From Lysinibacillus pakistanensis (lineage in GTDB: Bacteria > Bacillota > Bacilli > Bacillales_A > Planococcaceae): 64,000 nucleotides of DNA. Below, in pieces: positions 28,139-36,701 of this stretch. The notes below the pieces were generated by a model that had not been told where the DNA came from, did no database searches, and worked only from the letters and a program-made list of their open reading frames with translations. A program made the translations under genes and the position numbers. Numbering within the stretch: the stretch's first letter is position 1; each line of letters starts with the position of its first letter. The DNA is taken from contig NZ_CP126101.1 of NCBI RefSeq assembly GCF_030123245.1, positions 308,501 to 372,500 on the forward strand, read 5' to 3'.

Positions 28139-28180
28139 ACTAGTAGGTTAATTAATCAATTACGAAATACTAATATGTTA
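28139..28180. promoter_or_regulatory. paired direct repeats, candidate TetR operator
   Basis: ACTAGTAGGTTA (28139-28150) and ACTAATATGTTA (28169-28180) are near-identical direct repeats with a 30-base period, close to three helical turns. They lie in the MMPL/TetR divergent interval. The operator role is inferred. Confidence 0.4.
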
Positions 28181-28220
28181 TACTATGTTTAAAAATAATG
28201 CTTTAAAAGGAGGCGATATG

Positions 28221-28844
28221 ATGAAACAATCGCCGCGTGTTCTCGGAAGACCTCGCCATAATGAAAATGCAAAACCAACAAAAGATATTGTCCTTGAAAC
28301 GGCCACAAGACTTTTTATAAAAGAGGGCTACAAAAATATTTCGATGGATGATGTAGCAAAAGCTTGTAACGTGACAAAGGCAACAGTCTATTATTACTTC
28401 CCAACTAAAGGCGATCTATATACATCTGCATTAATTGCAATGATGGATAGGATTAGACTAGCTATTCTACATATTTTAGAGCAGCCAAGCCCCTTTAAAG
28501 AACGACTAGAACAACTTGTTGAAGTTCACTTATCTGCTACTGTAGATATTGATATGAAAAACTTTATGAGAGAGGCATCCATTAATTTATCAGAATCTCA
28601 ATTAAAGGAAGTACATATCTCGGAAAATAAAATATATCAAACAATTGAACAAGCCATGCAGCTAGAGATGGAGAAGGGGACAATACGTAAAGGAAATGCT
28701 ACCTTCTTTGCACATACGTTTATGGCGATGATGTCCATTGGATATTTCAAAGACGGGGAAGGAAAGCGGTTGTTTAACACAGTACAAGAAACAGCCAAAG
28801 AAGTGACCACTTTCTTTTGGCAATCTGTTCATAACAATGAATAA
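28221..28844 (+). CDS. TetR/AcrR family transcriptional regulator
   Basis: The 207-residue protein has an N-terminal helix-turn-helix (DIVLETATRLFIKEGYKNIS, then DDVAKACNVTKATVYYYFPTKGDLY) and an alpha-helical ligand domain. AAAAGGAGG lies seven bases before the ATG at 28221. ATGs at 28185 and 28218 are in frame, but the first precedes the ribosome binding site and the second is only four bases from it. It is divergent from the MMPL exporter gene and is the likely repressor of that gene and itself. Confidence 0.9.
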   Translation: MKQSPRVLGRPRHNENAKPTKDIVLETATRLFIKEGYKNISMDDVAKACNVTKATVYYYFPTKGDLYTSALIAMMDRIRLAILHILEQPSPFKERLEQLVEVHLSATVDIDMKNFMREASINLSESQLKEVHISENKIYQTIEQAMQLEMEKGTIRKGNATFFAHTFMAMMSIGYFKDGEGKRLFNTVQETAKEVTTFFWQSVHNNE

Positions 28845-29159
28845 GCCCCTTTAAACTCCTTTCAAAAGGTATTATCTGGTAATGGCCTAAATAATCAAAA
28901 GTCAAAATGAAGGAGATTTCCGTTCCAGACTGTCGCTTTGTCGCTAACGCTTCGCTTTCACGCAGAGCAAGACTCCAATAGGCGAATGACGACCTTAATA
29001 AGGAACATCAAGTCGCTGTTTATTTGCTTCCAAAAAGAGGGGGGCAAAAGGATGAACGACAAAAAACGACGATTCTTAATTTTGCTGCTTTGGAAAATTT
29101 ATTATAGTCAAACAGTTAATAGTTGACTAAAACAATGAATTTTGAAAAGATTGTCGAAA
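28845..29159. other. intergenic region with repeat and no clear gene
   Basis: This region holds one short copy of repeat family B and AT-rich sequence. A 24-codon frame (29052-29126, MNDKKRRFLILLLWKIYYSQ and onward) has GGGGGGC-type sequence before it and a hydrophobic stretch, but no other support. Confidence 0.4.
28900..28995 (+). repeat. dispersed repeat family B, short copy
   Basis: The sequence from AGTCAAAATGAAGGAGATTTC through CCGTTCCAGAC, CGCTTTGTCGCTAACGCTTC and GCAGAGCAAGACTCCAATA matches 61360-61594 in its first 70 bases and in its ACTCCAAT end. The middle of the longer copy is deleted here. Confidence 0.8.
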
Positions 29160-29203
29160 TTGTGATTTAGCTCATTGAAATAATGGACAAACAGTCTTAT
29201 AAT
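29160..29203 (+). promoter_or_regulatory. promoter of yjlC-ndh with a Rex-like half-palindrome
   Basis: TTGAAA (29175-29180) and TATAAT (29198-29203) are spaced by exactly 17 bases, a near-consensus sigma-A promoter. TTGTGATTTAGCTCATTG (29160-29177) overlaps the -35. It matches the Rex operator (TTGTGA-N6-TCACAA) fully in the left half and four of six bases in the right half. In Bacillus subtilis, Rex (NADH sensor) represses ndh. Rex control here is inferred. Confidence 0.7.
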
Positions 29204-29428
29204 GAAGGTTGTAATGTCACCAAGATAAGATAAGGATGGAATTATGATGCGCTTTTTGCGGATTGAAGTTAACACTGTAATAACAAGTCATACGAATTGC
29301 TATCCAGCCCTTGTGACTGGTGAATGTGGAAGATATATGCTGTAACGACTGTTAAGTTTTACCTTAATGGTCTTTTTTACATGTAAGTAATAAAAAATAG
29401 TATTAGTGATGGCAAAGGAGAGTTCAAC
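29204..29428 (+). other. long 5' leader of yjlC-ndh with a possible leader ORF
   Basis: The leader is about 220 bases. A 33-codon ORF (29244-29345, MMRFLRIEVNTVITSHTNCY and onward) starts nine bases after AAGGATG. It has no recognised homology and could be a leader peptide or chance. No strong terminator hairpin was found. Confidence 0.35.
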
Positions 29429-29857
29429 ATGTCAGAAACGAATAACCAAACACAGGCTGAGCAAGTAACTGTGAGTAAAGAACAATTAGATGTCCTAGAT
29501 CAATTATTAAAGCCTGAAGTTCAAGAATCTCTTACAACTTTAGTTGAGCAATTACCAAAGTTAACTGAAATGATGACATTATTAACGAAATCATACGAGT
29601 TTGCTCAAGCTGTTGCAACAGACGAAGTGCTTAAAAACGATACAGTTGGAGCAGTAACAGAAATGGCTGGTCCTGTAGTAGGCTCTGCAAAAAACCTTGC
29701 AGCAACTGCAATTGAAGCAAAAGACCGTGCATCTGAAAGCCATGAAGTAATTGGTTTATTCGGTCTTGTGAAAATGTTAAAAGACCCTCAAGTTCAAAAT
29801 GTTTTCCGTTTTGTTAATGCTTTCTTACAAGTAAGCGCAGAACGCAAAGCTAAATAA
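29429..29857 (+). CDS. yjlC: DUF1641 family protein YjlC
   Basis: The 142-residue soluble protein of the DUF1641 family has a repeated helical pattern with a glycine-rich central segment (GAVTEMAGPVVGSAKNLAA) and a conserved end (GLFGLVKMLKDPQVQNVFRFVNAF). It precedes the type II NADH dehydrogenase gene by 45 bases, the same order as yjlC-ndh (yjlD) in Bacillus subtilis. An assisting role for Ndh is suggested only by conserved linkage. GGAGAG lies close before the ATG. Confidence 0.92.
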   Translation: MSETNNQTQAEQVTVSKEQLDVLDQLLKPEVQESLTTLVEQLPKLTEMMTLLTKSYEFAQAVATDEVLKNDTVGAVTEMAGPVVGSAKNLAATAIEAKDRASESHEVIGLFGLVKMLKDPQVQNVFRFVNAFLQVSAERKAK

Positions 29858-29902
29858 GACTCAAGGTAAATTCAATTCGTAAGGACGGAGGATTAATTAA
29901 TC

Positions 29903-31087
29903 ATGTCAAAAGAAATCGTCATCTTAGGTGCTGGTTACGCTGGCGTTCTAACTGCATTAACAGCACGTAAGTATCTATCAGCTGATGAAGCTAAAATTAC
30001 TGTAGTAAACCAATTCCCAACACACCAAATTATCACTGAACTTCACCGTTTAGCTGGTGGTACAATTGCTGAAGGTGCTGTTGCATTACCACTGAAAAAA
30101 ATCTTTAAAGGGTTAGACATTGATCTACAAATTGCGAAAGTAACAAAATTCAATGTAGACACTAAAAAAGTAGACCTAGATACGGGTTATACATTAACTT
30201 ACGATACACTTGTGGTATCTTTAGGTAGCCAAACTGGATTCTTCGGTATCCCTGGATTAGAAGAAAATTCAATGGTCCTTAAATCAGTAAATGATGCCAA
30301 TAAAATTAACAGACATATTGAAGACCGCATTAAAGCATATGCACAATCTAAAGATGAAGCAGATGCAACAATCGTTATCGGTGGAGGTGGTTTAACAGGT
30401 GTTGAGCTTGTTGGTGAAATCGTGGACAACTTCCCGAAAATCGCTGCAAAACACGGTGTTAACTTTGCTGATCTTAAAATTAAACTTGTTGAAGCTGGTC
30501 CAAAAATCTTACCAGTACTTCCAGATACACTTATCCAACGCGCTACTGAAAGCTTAACAAAACGCGGAGTAGAATTTATTACGGGTACGCCTGTAACAGG
30601 TGTAGATGGTAATGTTATTTCTCTTAAAGACCGTGAACCAATCGTTGCAAACACGCTTGTTTGGACTGGTGGGGTAGCACCACTTCCAATCGTAGGAGAA
30701 TCAGGTCTTGCAGCAGATCGCGGTAAAGCAACAATCAATGAATTCTTACAATCTACATCTCACGAAGATGTATTTGTTATTGGGGATGCATCTGTTGCAT
30801 TACCAGCTGATGGTGGTCGTCCACTGTATGCTCCAACTGCTCAAGTTGCATGGCAAATGGGTGAATGCGCTGGCTACAACGTATTCGCACAATACAAAAA
30901 CCAAGAAATGAAATCATTCTCAGCTGTAAACTCTGGTACACTTGCAAGCTTAGGTCGTAAAGATGCTGTTGCTACGATTGGTGCTAGCAATACAGAACTT
31001 AAAGGCCTTCCAGCAACATTAATGAAAGAAGCTTCTAACATTCGTTATTTAACTCATATTAAAGCTTTATTCGGTTTAGCATATTAA
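29903..31087 (+). CDS. ndh: type II NADH dehydrogenase (NDH-2)
   Basis: The 394-residue FAD enzyme oxidises NADH and reduces menaquinone without pumping protons. It has the FAD-binding GxGxxG (VILGAGYAGVLTAL, residues 6-19) and a second NADH-binding Rossmann motif (TIVIGGGGLTGVELVGE, about 155-171). Also present are the second FAD contact (VFVIGDAS, about 292-299) and a quinone-site-like APTAQVAWQMGE. The C-terminal helices (IRYLTHIKALFGLAY) allow peripheral membrane binding. It is co-transcribed with yjlC and ends at a terminator. Confidence 0.95.
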   Translation: MSKEIVILGAGYAGVLTALTARKYLSADEAKITVVNQFPTHQIITELHRLAGGTIAEGAVALPLKKIFKGLDIDLQIAKVTKFNVDTKKVDLDTGYTLTYDTLVVSLGSQTGFFGIPGLEENSMVLKSVNDANKINRHIEDRIKAYAQSKDEADATIVIGGGGLTGVELVGEIVDNFPKIAAKHGVNFADLKIKLVEAGPKILPVLPDTLIQRATESLTKRGVEFITGTPVTGVDGNVISLKDREPIVANTLVWTGGVAPLPIVGESGLAADRGKATINEFLQSTSHEDVFVIGDASVALPADGGRPLYAPTAQVAWQMGECAGYNVFAQYKNQEMKSFSAVNSGTLASLGRKDAVATIGASNTELKGLPATLMKEASNIRYLTHIKALFGLAY

Positions 31088-31094
31088 AATAGGG

Positions 31095-31135
31095 AATCTC
31101 CTTAAATGCAATTTTGTGTTTAAGGGGATTTTTTT
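31095..31135 (+). terminator. terminator of yjlC-ndh
   Basis: A 12-bp stem (AATCTCCTTAAA/TTTAAGGGGATT, one wobble) is followed by seven T. Confidence 0.92.
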
Positions 31136-31224
31136 GTGTGTAAAATACTGGTACATCATTGATTAATCATAAGAAAATGGATAAAATCAAGGAGATAGGA
31201 AATTTTGCATGGGGTGATAGGACG

Positions 31225-32181
31225 ATGTTCACGATATTTCGATCAAAAGTAGAGGATGTTGAGCAATTTAAAAAGAAAATTGATGAATTGAATGCGACGC
31301 TGGATAAAAAAGATAATGAATTTCAACTATTTTTAAATCTATTACATAAAGATATCATTGAAACCATTGAACAACATAATAAGGTAAATAATCAGCATAC
31401 CATTTTAGGAGAAATGGTTACTGATATTGTTGGAGAGTTTAATAAAGTTGAGGTTAGCACAATTCAATCAAATAAAATTTCTGAAAACGCGCTAGATAAG
31501 GGTAATTTGTTAATTTCCTCCTCCAACCAAATGATGACATTATCAGTAGAAAGTAAGCAGGCTGTCCATGAAGTAGAACAGCTTATTGATGCATTAGGAG
31601 AGCAATCTCAAAAAACATCTTTAAGCATGACTAATTTAAGTGAGCGATCAAAACAAATTGCAGAAATTGTAAATGTTATTGGGGAAATTTCAAATCAAAC
31701 AAATTTACTAGCTCTGAATGCATCTATTGAGGCAGCAAGAGCAGGAGAGCATGGTAAAGGCTTTTCAGTTGTTGCTGAGGAAGTTCGCAAATTAGCTGAA
31801 AGCACGAAAACTAGCACAGAGGATATTGCAAATTTAACAAAGAAAATTGAGGAGCAAATTGGACTTGCTTACGAGGATAATAAAAATAATATGCAGCTAG
31901 TAACGGAAGGAATTGATAAAAGCACTAAAACCTCAGTAAAAATTGATCAATTACTACAAATTATGACCAATGTTCAAACTGGGATTAATGAGCTGCTAGG
32001 CTCCATTAAAGATCAAAAACTATCAAACGAAGATGTTATGCATAAATTTAAGACGACAACTGCCTTATTCGATGAAACAAATCGTGTTCTAATAAGCCAT
32101 ATTGATGAGTCCGAAATCGTGACGAAAAAATTATTAGAGGCAGTAGAGCAAGTGAAACATTTCCCAACCGAAAGTAAATAA
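31225..32181 (+). CDS. soluble methyl-accepting chemotaxis-type protein
   Basis: The protein (318 residues from the chosen start) is all helical, without membrane segments or HAMP. It has a short N-terminal coiled region and a full MCP signalling hairpin, with the highly conserved tip [44 protein letters not shown], here [20 protein letters not shown] then [20 protein letters not shown]. It would signal to CheA from the cytoplasm. The ATG at 31225 has GGGGTGAT six bases upstream. In-frame TTG and ATG further up lack a ribosome binding site. Confidence 0.9.
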   Translation: MFTIFRSKVEDVEQFKKKIDELNATLDKKDNEFQLFLNLLHKDIIETIEQHNKVNNQHTILGEMVTDIVGEFNKVEVSTIQSNKISENALDKGNLLISSSNQMMTLSVESKQAVHEVEQLIDALGEQSQKTSLSMTNLSERSKQIAEIVNVIGEISNQTNLLALNASIEAARAGEHGKGFSVVAEEVRKLAESTKTSTEDIANLTKKIEEQIGLAYEDNKNNMQLVTEGIDKSTKTSVKIDQLLQIMTNVQTGINELLGSIKDQKLSNEDVMHKFKTTTALFDETNRVLISHIDESEIVTKKLLEAVEQVKHFPTESK

Positions 32182-32257
32182 TAAAACTTCGTAAATGAAG
32201 ATATGTTTAACTCTTGAAATCACTCTAAAATTTTTAAGGAGATTTAAAAAAGAAAGT

Positions 32258-32295
32258 ACCCTGCAGAGCTCCTTCTAAAGTGTCTACTACAGGGT
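32258..32295 (-). terminator. possible terminator of the AGCS symporter gene
   Basis: A 9-bp stem with one mismatch (ACCCTGTAG/CTGCAGGGT) is followed some bases later on the minus strand by a T run. It is weaker than the others. Confidence 0.55.
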
Positions 32296-32306
32296 TCATT
32301 ATTTAA

Positions 32307-33803
32307 TTATTTAAAATCGCCAACTTTTTCTTTTAATGCTGCTAATTGATCTGGATAGTTCTTTTCAGTAATTTCAGTCCATAATTCTGCATCTTTAATG
32401 CCGCATCTTTCTGGAATAAAGACTGGATCAAGGCCCATCTTCTTTTGTTCTTCATAATCTCTTAACGTAGCAATACCTGGCTTTGTTAAGAGGATAATAG
32501 CAATTAGGTTTAACCAAGCAAGAGTACCTACACCAATATCCGCAAGATTCCAAGCAGTTGAGGATGAACGAATAGTTCCAAAAAAGATGGAAATAACCAA
32601 TAATACTTTTACAACAATTGCAATAGTCGGAAAGTTTTTATTGTTTTTAAATAAGTAAGCAACATTACTTTCTGTATATACCCCAAAAGCAAGCATAGTA
32701 GTAATCGCAAAGAAAAATACAGCGATAGCTACAAACGGGCTTCCTAAGCCAGGGATAAATGAGTTGATTGCCTCTTGAGCGAAAGCAGTACCAGCTTCAA
32801 CTCCTGGAAGATTCTCGATTATAAATCCACCATTAGGATGGGCAATATTGTAACTACCTGTGGAGATAATCATAATGGCTGTTGCTGTACAAACAAGTAA
32901 TGTATCTACATAGACAGAGAATGCTTGAACAAGCCCTTGTTTGGCAGGATGAGATACCTCTGCGGTGCCGGCTGCTTGTGCTCCTGTACCTTGACCCGCC
33001 TCATTTGAATAAGCACCTCTTTTTACTCCCCACATAATTGCATTCCCAAACACAGCCCCGAATGCAGCATTTAAATTAAAGGCCGAGCTAAAAATTAAAG
33101 CAAATATAGCAGGTACTTCTTTGATATTGATAAATAAAATGACGAATGCAAGAAGGATGTAAGCCGTTGCCATAAACGGTACAGCATACTCAGCAACTTT
33201 ACCAACTCTTTTAATACCGCCAAAAATAGCAAATCCAAATATTGCAGAAACAATAATACCTGTGATTATTGGTGAAATACCGAATGCATTTTTTGTAGAA
33301 TCTGCAATGTTAAAGGCTTGGACACCAGAGCCAGTGAAACCAGTTGCTAAAATAGTAGCGATGGCAAAAAGTATAGCAAATGGCTTGTTTTTTAGCCCCT
33401 TTTCGATATAGTAGGCTGGTCCTCCACGATATTCTCCCGCAATTTCTTGTTTCCAAACTTGTGCTAAAGCTGATTCAATATAGGCAGCACCAGCTCCTAA
33501 AAAGGCAATGACCCACATCCAAAATATAGCTCCAGGTCCTCCGAAATAAATAGCTGTAGCTACCCCTGCGATATTCCCAATACCAACACGTCCACCTAAT
33601 GCCATAGCAAAGCTTTGAAAAGATGAAACGCCATTAGCTGAATTTTTTCTATCAAACAATTGTGTAATCATATCTTTAAAAAGACGTAGCTGGGGAAACT
33701 TCATAAGAAGCGAGAAGTAAACGCCAGCTCCTAAACAAAGATAAACTAAAGCATTACTCCATAAGATCCCTGCTATTTTCCCTGTTAAAGTGGCAAAATC
33801 CAT
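32307..33803 (-). CDS. alanine/glycine:cation symporter (AGCS family)
   Basis: The 498-residue protein has about 11 membrane segments. Family motifs include GGRVGIGNIAGVATAI, a GPGAIFWMWVIAFLG-type segment and MWGVKRGAYSNEAGQGTGAQAA. AGCS proteins take up alanine, glycine or related amino acids with Na+ or H+. It lies 82 bases downstream of the RocB-like peptidase gene and in the same direction, so the two probably form an operon that imports and processes an amino acid or peptide. Confidence 0.92.
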   Translation of the reverse strand: MDFATLTGKIAGILWSNALVYLCLGAGVYFSLLMKFPQLRLFKDMITQLFDRKNSANGVSSFQSFAMALGGRVGIGNIAGVATAIYFGGPGAIFWMWVIAFLGAGAAYIESALAQVWKQEIAGEYRGGPAYYIEKGLKNKPFAILFAIATILATGFTGSGVQAFNIADSTKNAFGISPIITGIIVSAIFGFAIFGGIKRVGKVAEYAVPFMATAYILLAFVILFINIKEVPAIFALIFSSAFNLNAAFGAVFGNAIMWGVKRGAYSNEAGQGTGAQAAGTAEVSHPAKQGLVQAFSVYVDTLLVCTATAIMIISTGSYNIAHPNGGFIIENLPGVEAGTAFAQEAINSFIPGLGSPFVAIAVFFFAITTMLAFGVYTESNVAYLFKNNKNFPTIAIVVKVLLVISIFFGTIRSSSTAWNLADIGVGTLAWLNLIAIILLTKPGIATLRDYEEQKKMGLDPVFIPERCGIKDAELWTEITEKNYPDQLAALKEKVGDFK

Positions 33804-33885
33804 ATAATAACCTCATTTCTACTCAGATAAATAGGTAACAATTCAAATTGGAGAAAGTGGAAACCATTTTTGTATGAAATTCCTC

Positions 33886-35490
33886 TTAAAATAAACTTTT
33901 AATTAACGTATCAATCATTATAGGCATTTCTTTAAAAGCACTATCTACATGCAATCTTTCTGTTTTTTGGTGTGCATCCTTGCCAAATGGACCGACATTT
34001 AACACAGGACCTTGTAGGGCTGTCATTTCTTTAAATGGAATACTATACGTATCGCCCCATACTGGTGTGTTCCGTTCAAATGCTAGCCACTCATTGGAAT
34101 CATCTGTATAGTTCACATAGCTTAAATCACAAATACCATTAAAATAGTGAATTTGCTCCACTTCAACGTCGAAAGTTTGTGCCGTCTTTTTCATCAATTC
34201 AATCGACTGTATCACTAATGGATGATTGGATGAATTAATGGCAGGGTAGTAGGGTGGTGCATATAACAGTACCGTCGCTGGTGCTAATTCCTGACAGCGA
34301 ATCATGAGCTGATCTACGATGCGAATCGATTTTTCACGATCATCCCATTCACTATGCTGCAGAACTTGCTGTTTAATGGTATGAACTTCTTCAGCCCCTA
34401 ATTTATGAGTAGCGTGCTCCAATAGTGCCTCGTAACGTAATACCTTTACGTCGCCCACACCCTGGACTTTTTCTCGTGTACAAATTTCCTGATAGTGCTC
34501 ATTACAAGCAGCCATAGCCTGTAACGCCACTTGCTCAAAAATAGCCATGACTTCCGCAGCTGTCCGCTTTAACAAAAAGACATTGTAAAGTGCTGCCGCA
34601 CGGTATGGTGTTTGTGTAGAATACTCCATTTTCAAATCTTTTAATTGTAAAGAGACTGGTAATGGTGTGCTTTCACCCAAATCTGTTTCACGAAAAAGTG
34701 GATTCCACTCCATATGCTGTGTCATATAGGAAGCAATAAAGTTAGCTGTCATCCCTTTTAATGGTTCACCTACATGGGTTTCCTTACCATAAAACAGTGC
34801 AGCAGGCATGATCTTACCAATTGTCCCTGAATAGATATATTCATTTGTATCGGATGGCCCTTGTGAAAAGGACGGTTCACTATTTAAAAATAATTTATAA
34901 GTTAAACCATGTTGTTCTCGTAGTCTCACAAGCTCTACAACTGCTGCTCTCATTCCAGCAGAGTTGACTTCCTCATCGGGAACAGCTGTTAAAATCAGAT
35001 TAATGGGCCATTGCTCAAAGCTTGCTTTTTCAATCAACTGCATGTGTAATGCCAGTCCCATTTTCATATCCATTGTGCCACGTCCAAACAAATAATTGCC
35101 TGACTCCAAATCAATTCTAGCTGCCTCTGGCAAATCTTTTTTATATTTAGGTTCCATCAACTTTTTAGTTAATTCTTCTGGATAAAAAGCTAATGGCTCT
35201 AGCTCTCCATATTCCTCCGTATGCACTGTATCAAAGTGACTTATTAACACAACTGTTTCTGTTGCCGTTGGATGCTTATATAAGGCCGTAACAGCATTTC
35301 TTCCAAGTCCTGCATCGTGTAGCTCAATGAACTCAGGATGTTTTTTATAGTATGGAAGCGTTAACAATTTATCTTTTAATTTATAGGCGAATTCATTTTC
35401 TCCCTTTGTTAAAGTTCTGCTTTCCCAGCTAACAATTTCACAAAGTAGGGCACGTAGTTTTTCAGGTGTATTCCACATATAAGTATTCAT
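33886..35490 (-). CDS. M20 family metallohydrolase, RocB-like
   Basis: The 534-residue protein matches RocB-type M20 enzymes. Metal ligands are visible in LISHFDTVH (His, Asp), GRGTMDMKMG (bridging Asp), AVPDEEVNS (catalytic Glu pair) and the late PFGKDAHQKTER (His). RocB is linked to arginine use in Bacillus, but its reaction is not firmly known. Here no other roc genes are near; the partners are an AGCS symporter and a divergent IclR regulator. An amide- or peptide-cleaving role is therefore inferred. Confidence 0.87.
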   Translation of the reverse strand: MNTYMWNTPEKLRALLCEIVSWESRTLTKGENEFAYKLKDKLLTLPYYKKHPEFIELHDAGLGRNAVTALYKHPTATETVVLISHFDTVHTEEYGELEPLAFYPEELTKKLMEPKYKKDLPEAARIDLESGNYLFGRGTMDMKMGLALHMQLIEKASFEQWPINLILTAVPDEEVNSAGMRAAVVELVRLREQHGLTYKLFLNSEPSFSQGPSDTNEYIYSGTIGKIMPAALFYGKETHVGEPLKGMTANFIASYMTQHMEWNPLFRETDLGESTPLPVSLQLKDLKMEYSTQTPYRAAALYNVFLLKRTAAEVMAIFEQVALQAMAACNEHYQEICTREKVQGVGDVKVLRYEALLEHATHKLGAEEVHTIKQQVLQHSEWDDREKSIRIVDQLMIRCQELAPATVLLYAPPYYPAINSSNHPLVIQSIELMKKTAQTFDVEVEQIHYFNGICDLSYVNYTDDSNEWLAFERNTPVWGDTYSIPFKEMTALQGPVLNVGPFGKDAHQKTERLHVDSAFKEMPIMIDTLIKSLF

Positions 35491-35894
35491 TATATTGCTC
35501 CTTTTATAGTAGACTGTGAGTTTTTTAGATATTAATCATTAAGCAAGATTTTTGATTACTAAATATTCCACTATACGAAATTTAATCTGTATAATGGAAT
35601 ATAAATTATCGTAAAGGGAAAATATAAAATTGTCAATTTTAATTTTTATGAATACTTGTAATTTTCCGTACTAATTAGGTGGATTCCTATATACATATTT
35701 CATCTAGTATCTATTTAAATATTTAAAAATTAGTTAAAATTAAATGAAACTACATTCAAAAGCAGGGGCTTTATTTTTAAAGTACATCAAAGGCATGTAT
35801 TGTAATTTCTTAATTATTCCCCTAACAGCTATTTTGGATCTGTAAAAGCATTAGAATAGAGGTCAATACAGGATAATGGAAGGGAGAAAATGTA
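35491..35894. other. divergent intergenic region between rocB-like and iclR genes
   Basis: These 404 AT-rich bases must hold both promoters and probably IclR operators. No convincing promoter pair, palindrome or ORF could be singled out. Confidence 0.5.
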
Positions 35895-36623
35895 ATGATT
35901 CAATCAATAGAAAGAGCAATGTTAGTCATAAATATGCTGGCAAGACATCCAAAACGTTTTTTTTCTGTGCAGGAAATTTTTAACGAAACAGAATTACCAA
36001 CTAGCACAATTTACAGAATATTATATACATTAGAAAGCTTTGATTTAGTTGAGAGGAATGACAATAAAAAGGAATTTAGATTAGGCTATACTTGGTTGCA
36101 GCTTGGCATGAAAATGTATCACGAAACAGATCTCAGGGAAAAAGCGCATCCTCTCTTAGAAAACCTTGCCTATAATGTTCGTGAAACTATCTACTTAAGT
36201 ATTGCGAAACAGTTTGCATCCATTATTATTGATCGAATTGATAGTCCTAAAAATGTTCGTATTATTGATATGATTGGCGAGAAAATCCCATATCCTATTG
36301 GAGCTCCTAATAAAGTGTTGCTTGCATTCTCTAGAAGTGATCTACAGCAGCAATTTTTGAAACAGCTTGAGGAGCAAGAGAAAGAAGAATTGATTGAGAA
36401 TCTTAAAGGTGTGAAGGATAAAGGCTTTGCCATAAGCTTTGGGGAAAAAACAAAGGGGACAGTATCAATAGCAGCACCTATTTTTGATTCAAATAAACAA
36501 CCCATTGCAGCAATTAGTGCAGAGTGTTTTGAATACGATACAGATGCTGAAAAATTAGAGAGTATAACACAGGAGGTCATGAAAACGGCACAGCAGCTAT
36601 CACATGAATTAGGATATATATAA
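35895..36623 (+). CDS. IclR family transcriptional regulator
   Basis: The 242-residue protein has an N-terminal winged helix (SIERAMLVINMLARHPKRFF, then QEIFNETELPTSTIYRILYTL) and a C-terminal IclR effector domain (about residues 75-240, with RETIYLSIAK, PYPIGAPNKVLLAF, KGFAISFGEKTKGTVSIAAPIF). It is divergent from the peptidase/symporter operon and is probably its effector-dependent regulator. GGGAG precedes the ATG. A terminator follows. Confidence 0.92.
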   Translation: MIQSIERAMLVINMLARHPKRFFSVQEIFNETELPTSTIYRILYTLESFDLVERNDNKKEFRLGYTWLQLGMKMYHETDLREKAHPLLENLAYNVRETIYLSIAKQFASIIIDRIDSPKNVRIIDMIGEKIPYPIGAPNKVLLAFSRSDLQQQFLKQLEEQEKEELIENLKGVKDKGFAISFGEKTKGTVSIAAPIFDSNKQPIAAISAECFEYDTDAEKLESITQEVMKTAQQLSHELGYI

Positions 36624-36634
36624 AAACCTTTTAA

Positions 36635-36683
36635 TAACCATCTAGTGTCAATATTAAGCCGACATTAGATGGTTAATATTTTT
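36635..36683 (+). terminator. terminator of the iclR-type gene
   Basis: A 15-bp stem with one wobble (36635-36649 with 36661-36675) is followed by a T-rich tail. Confidence 0.88.
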
Positions 36684-36701
36684 ATCTACTTCCTTTTTGA
36701 A

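Noticed and set aside
28938..29126. 62-codon ORF after the TetR gene
   Set aside because: Its first half is repeat family B. Only the last 24 codons have a possible ribosome binding site, which is too little for a gene call.
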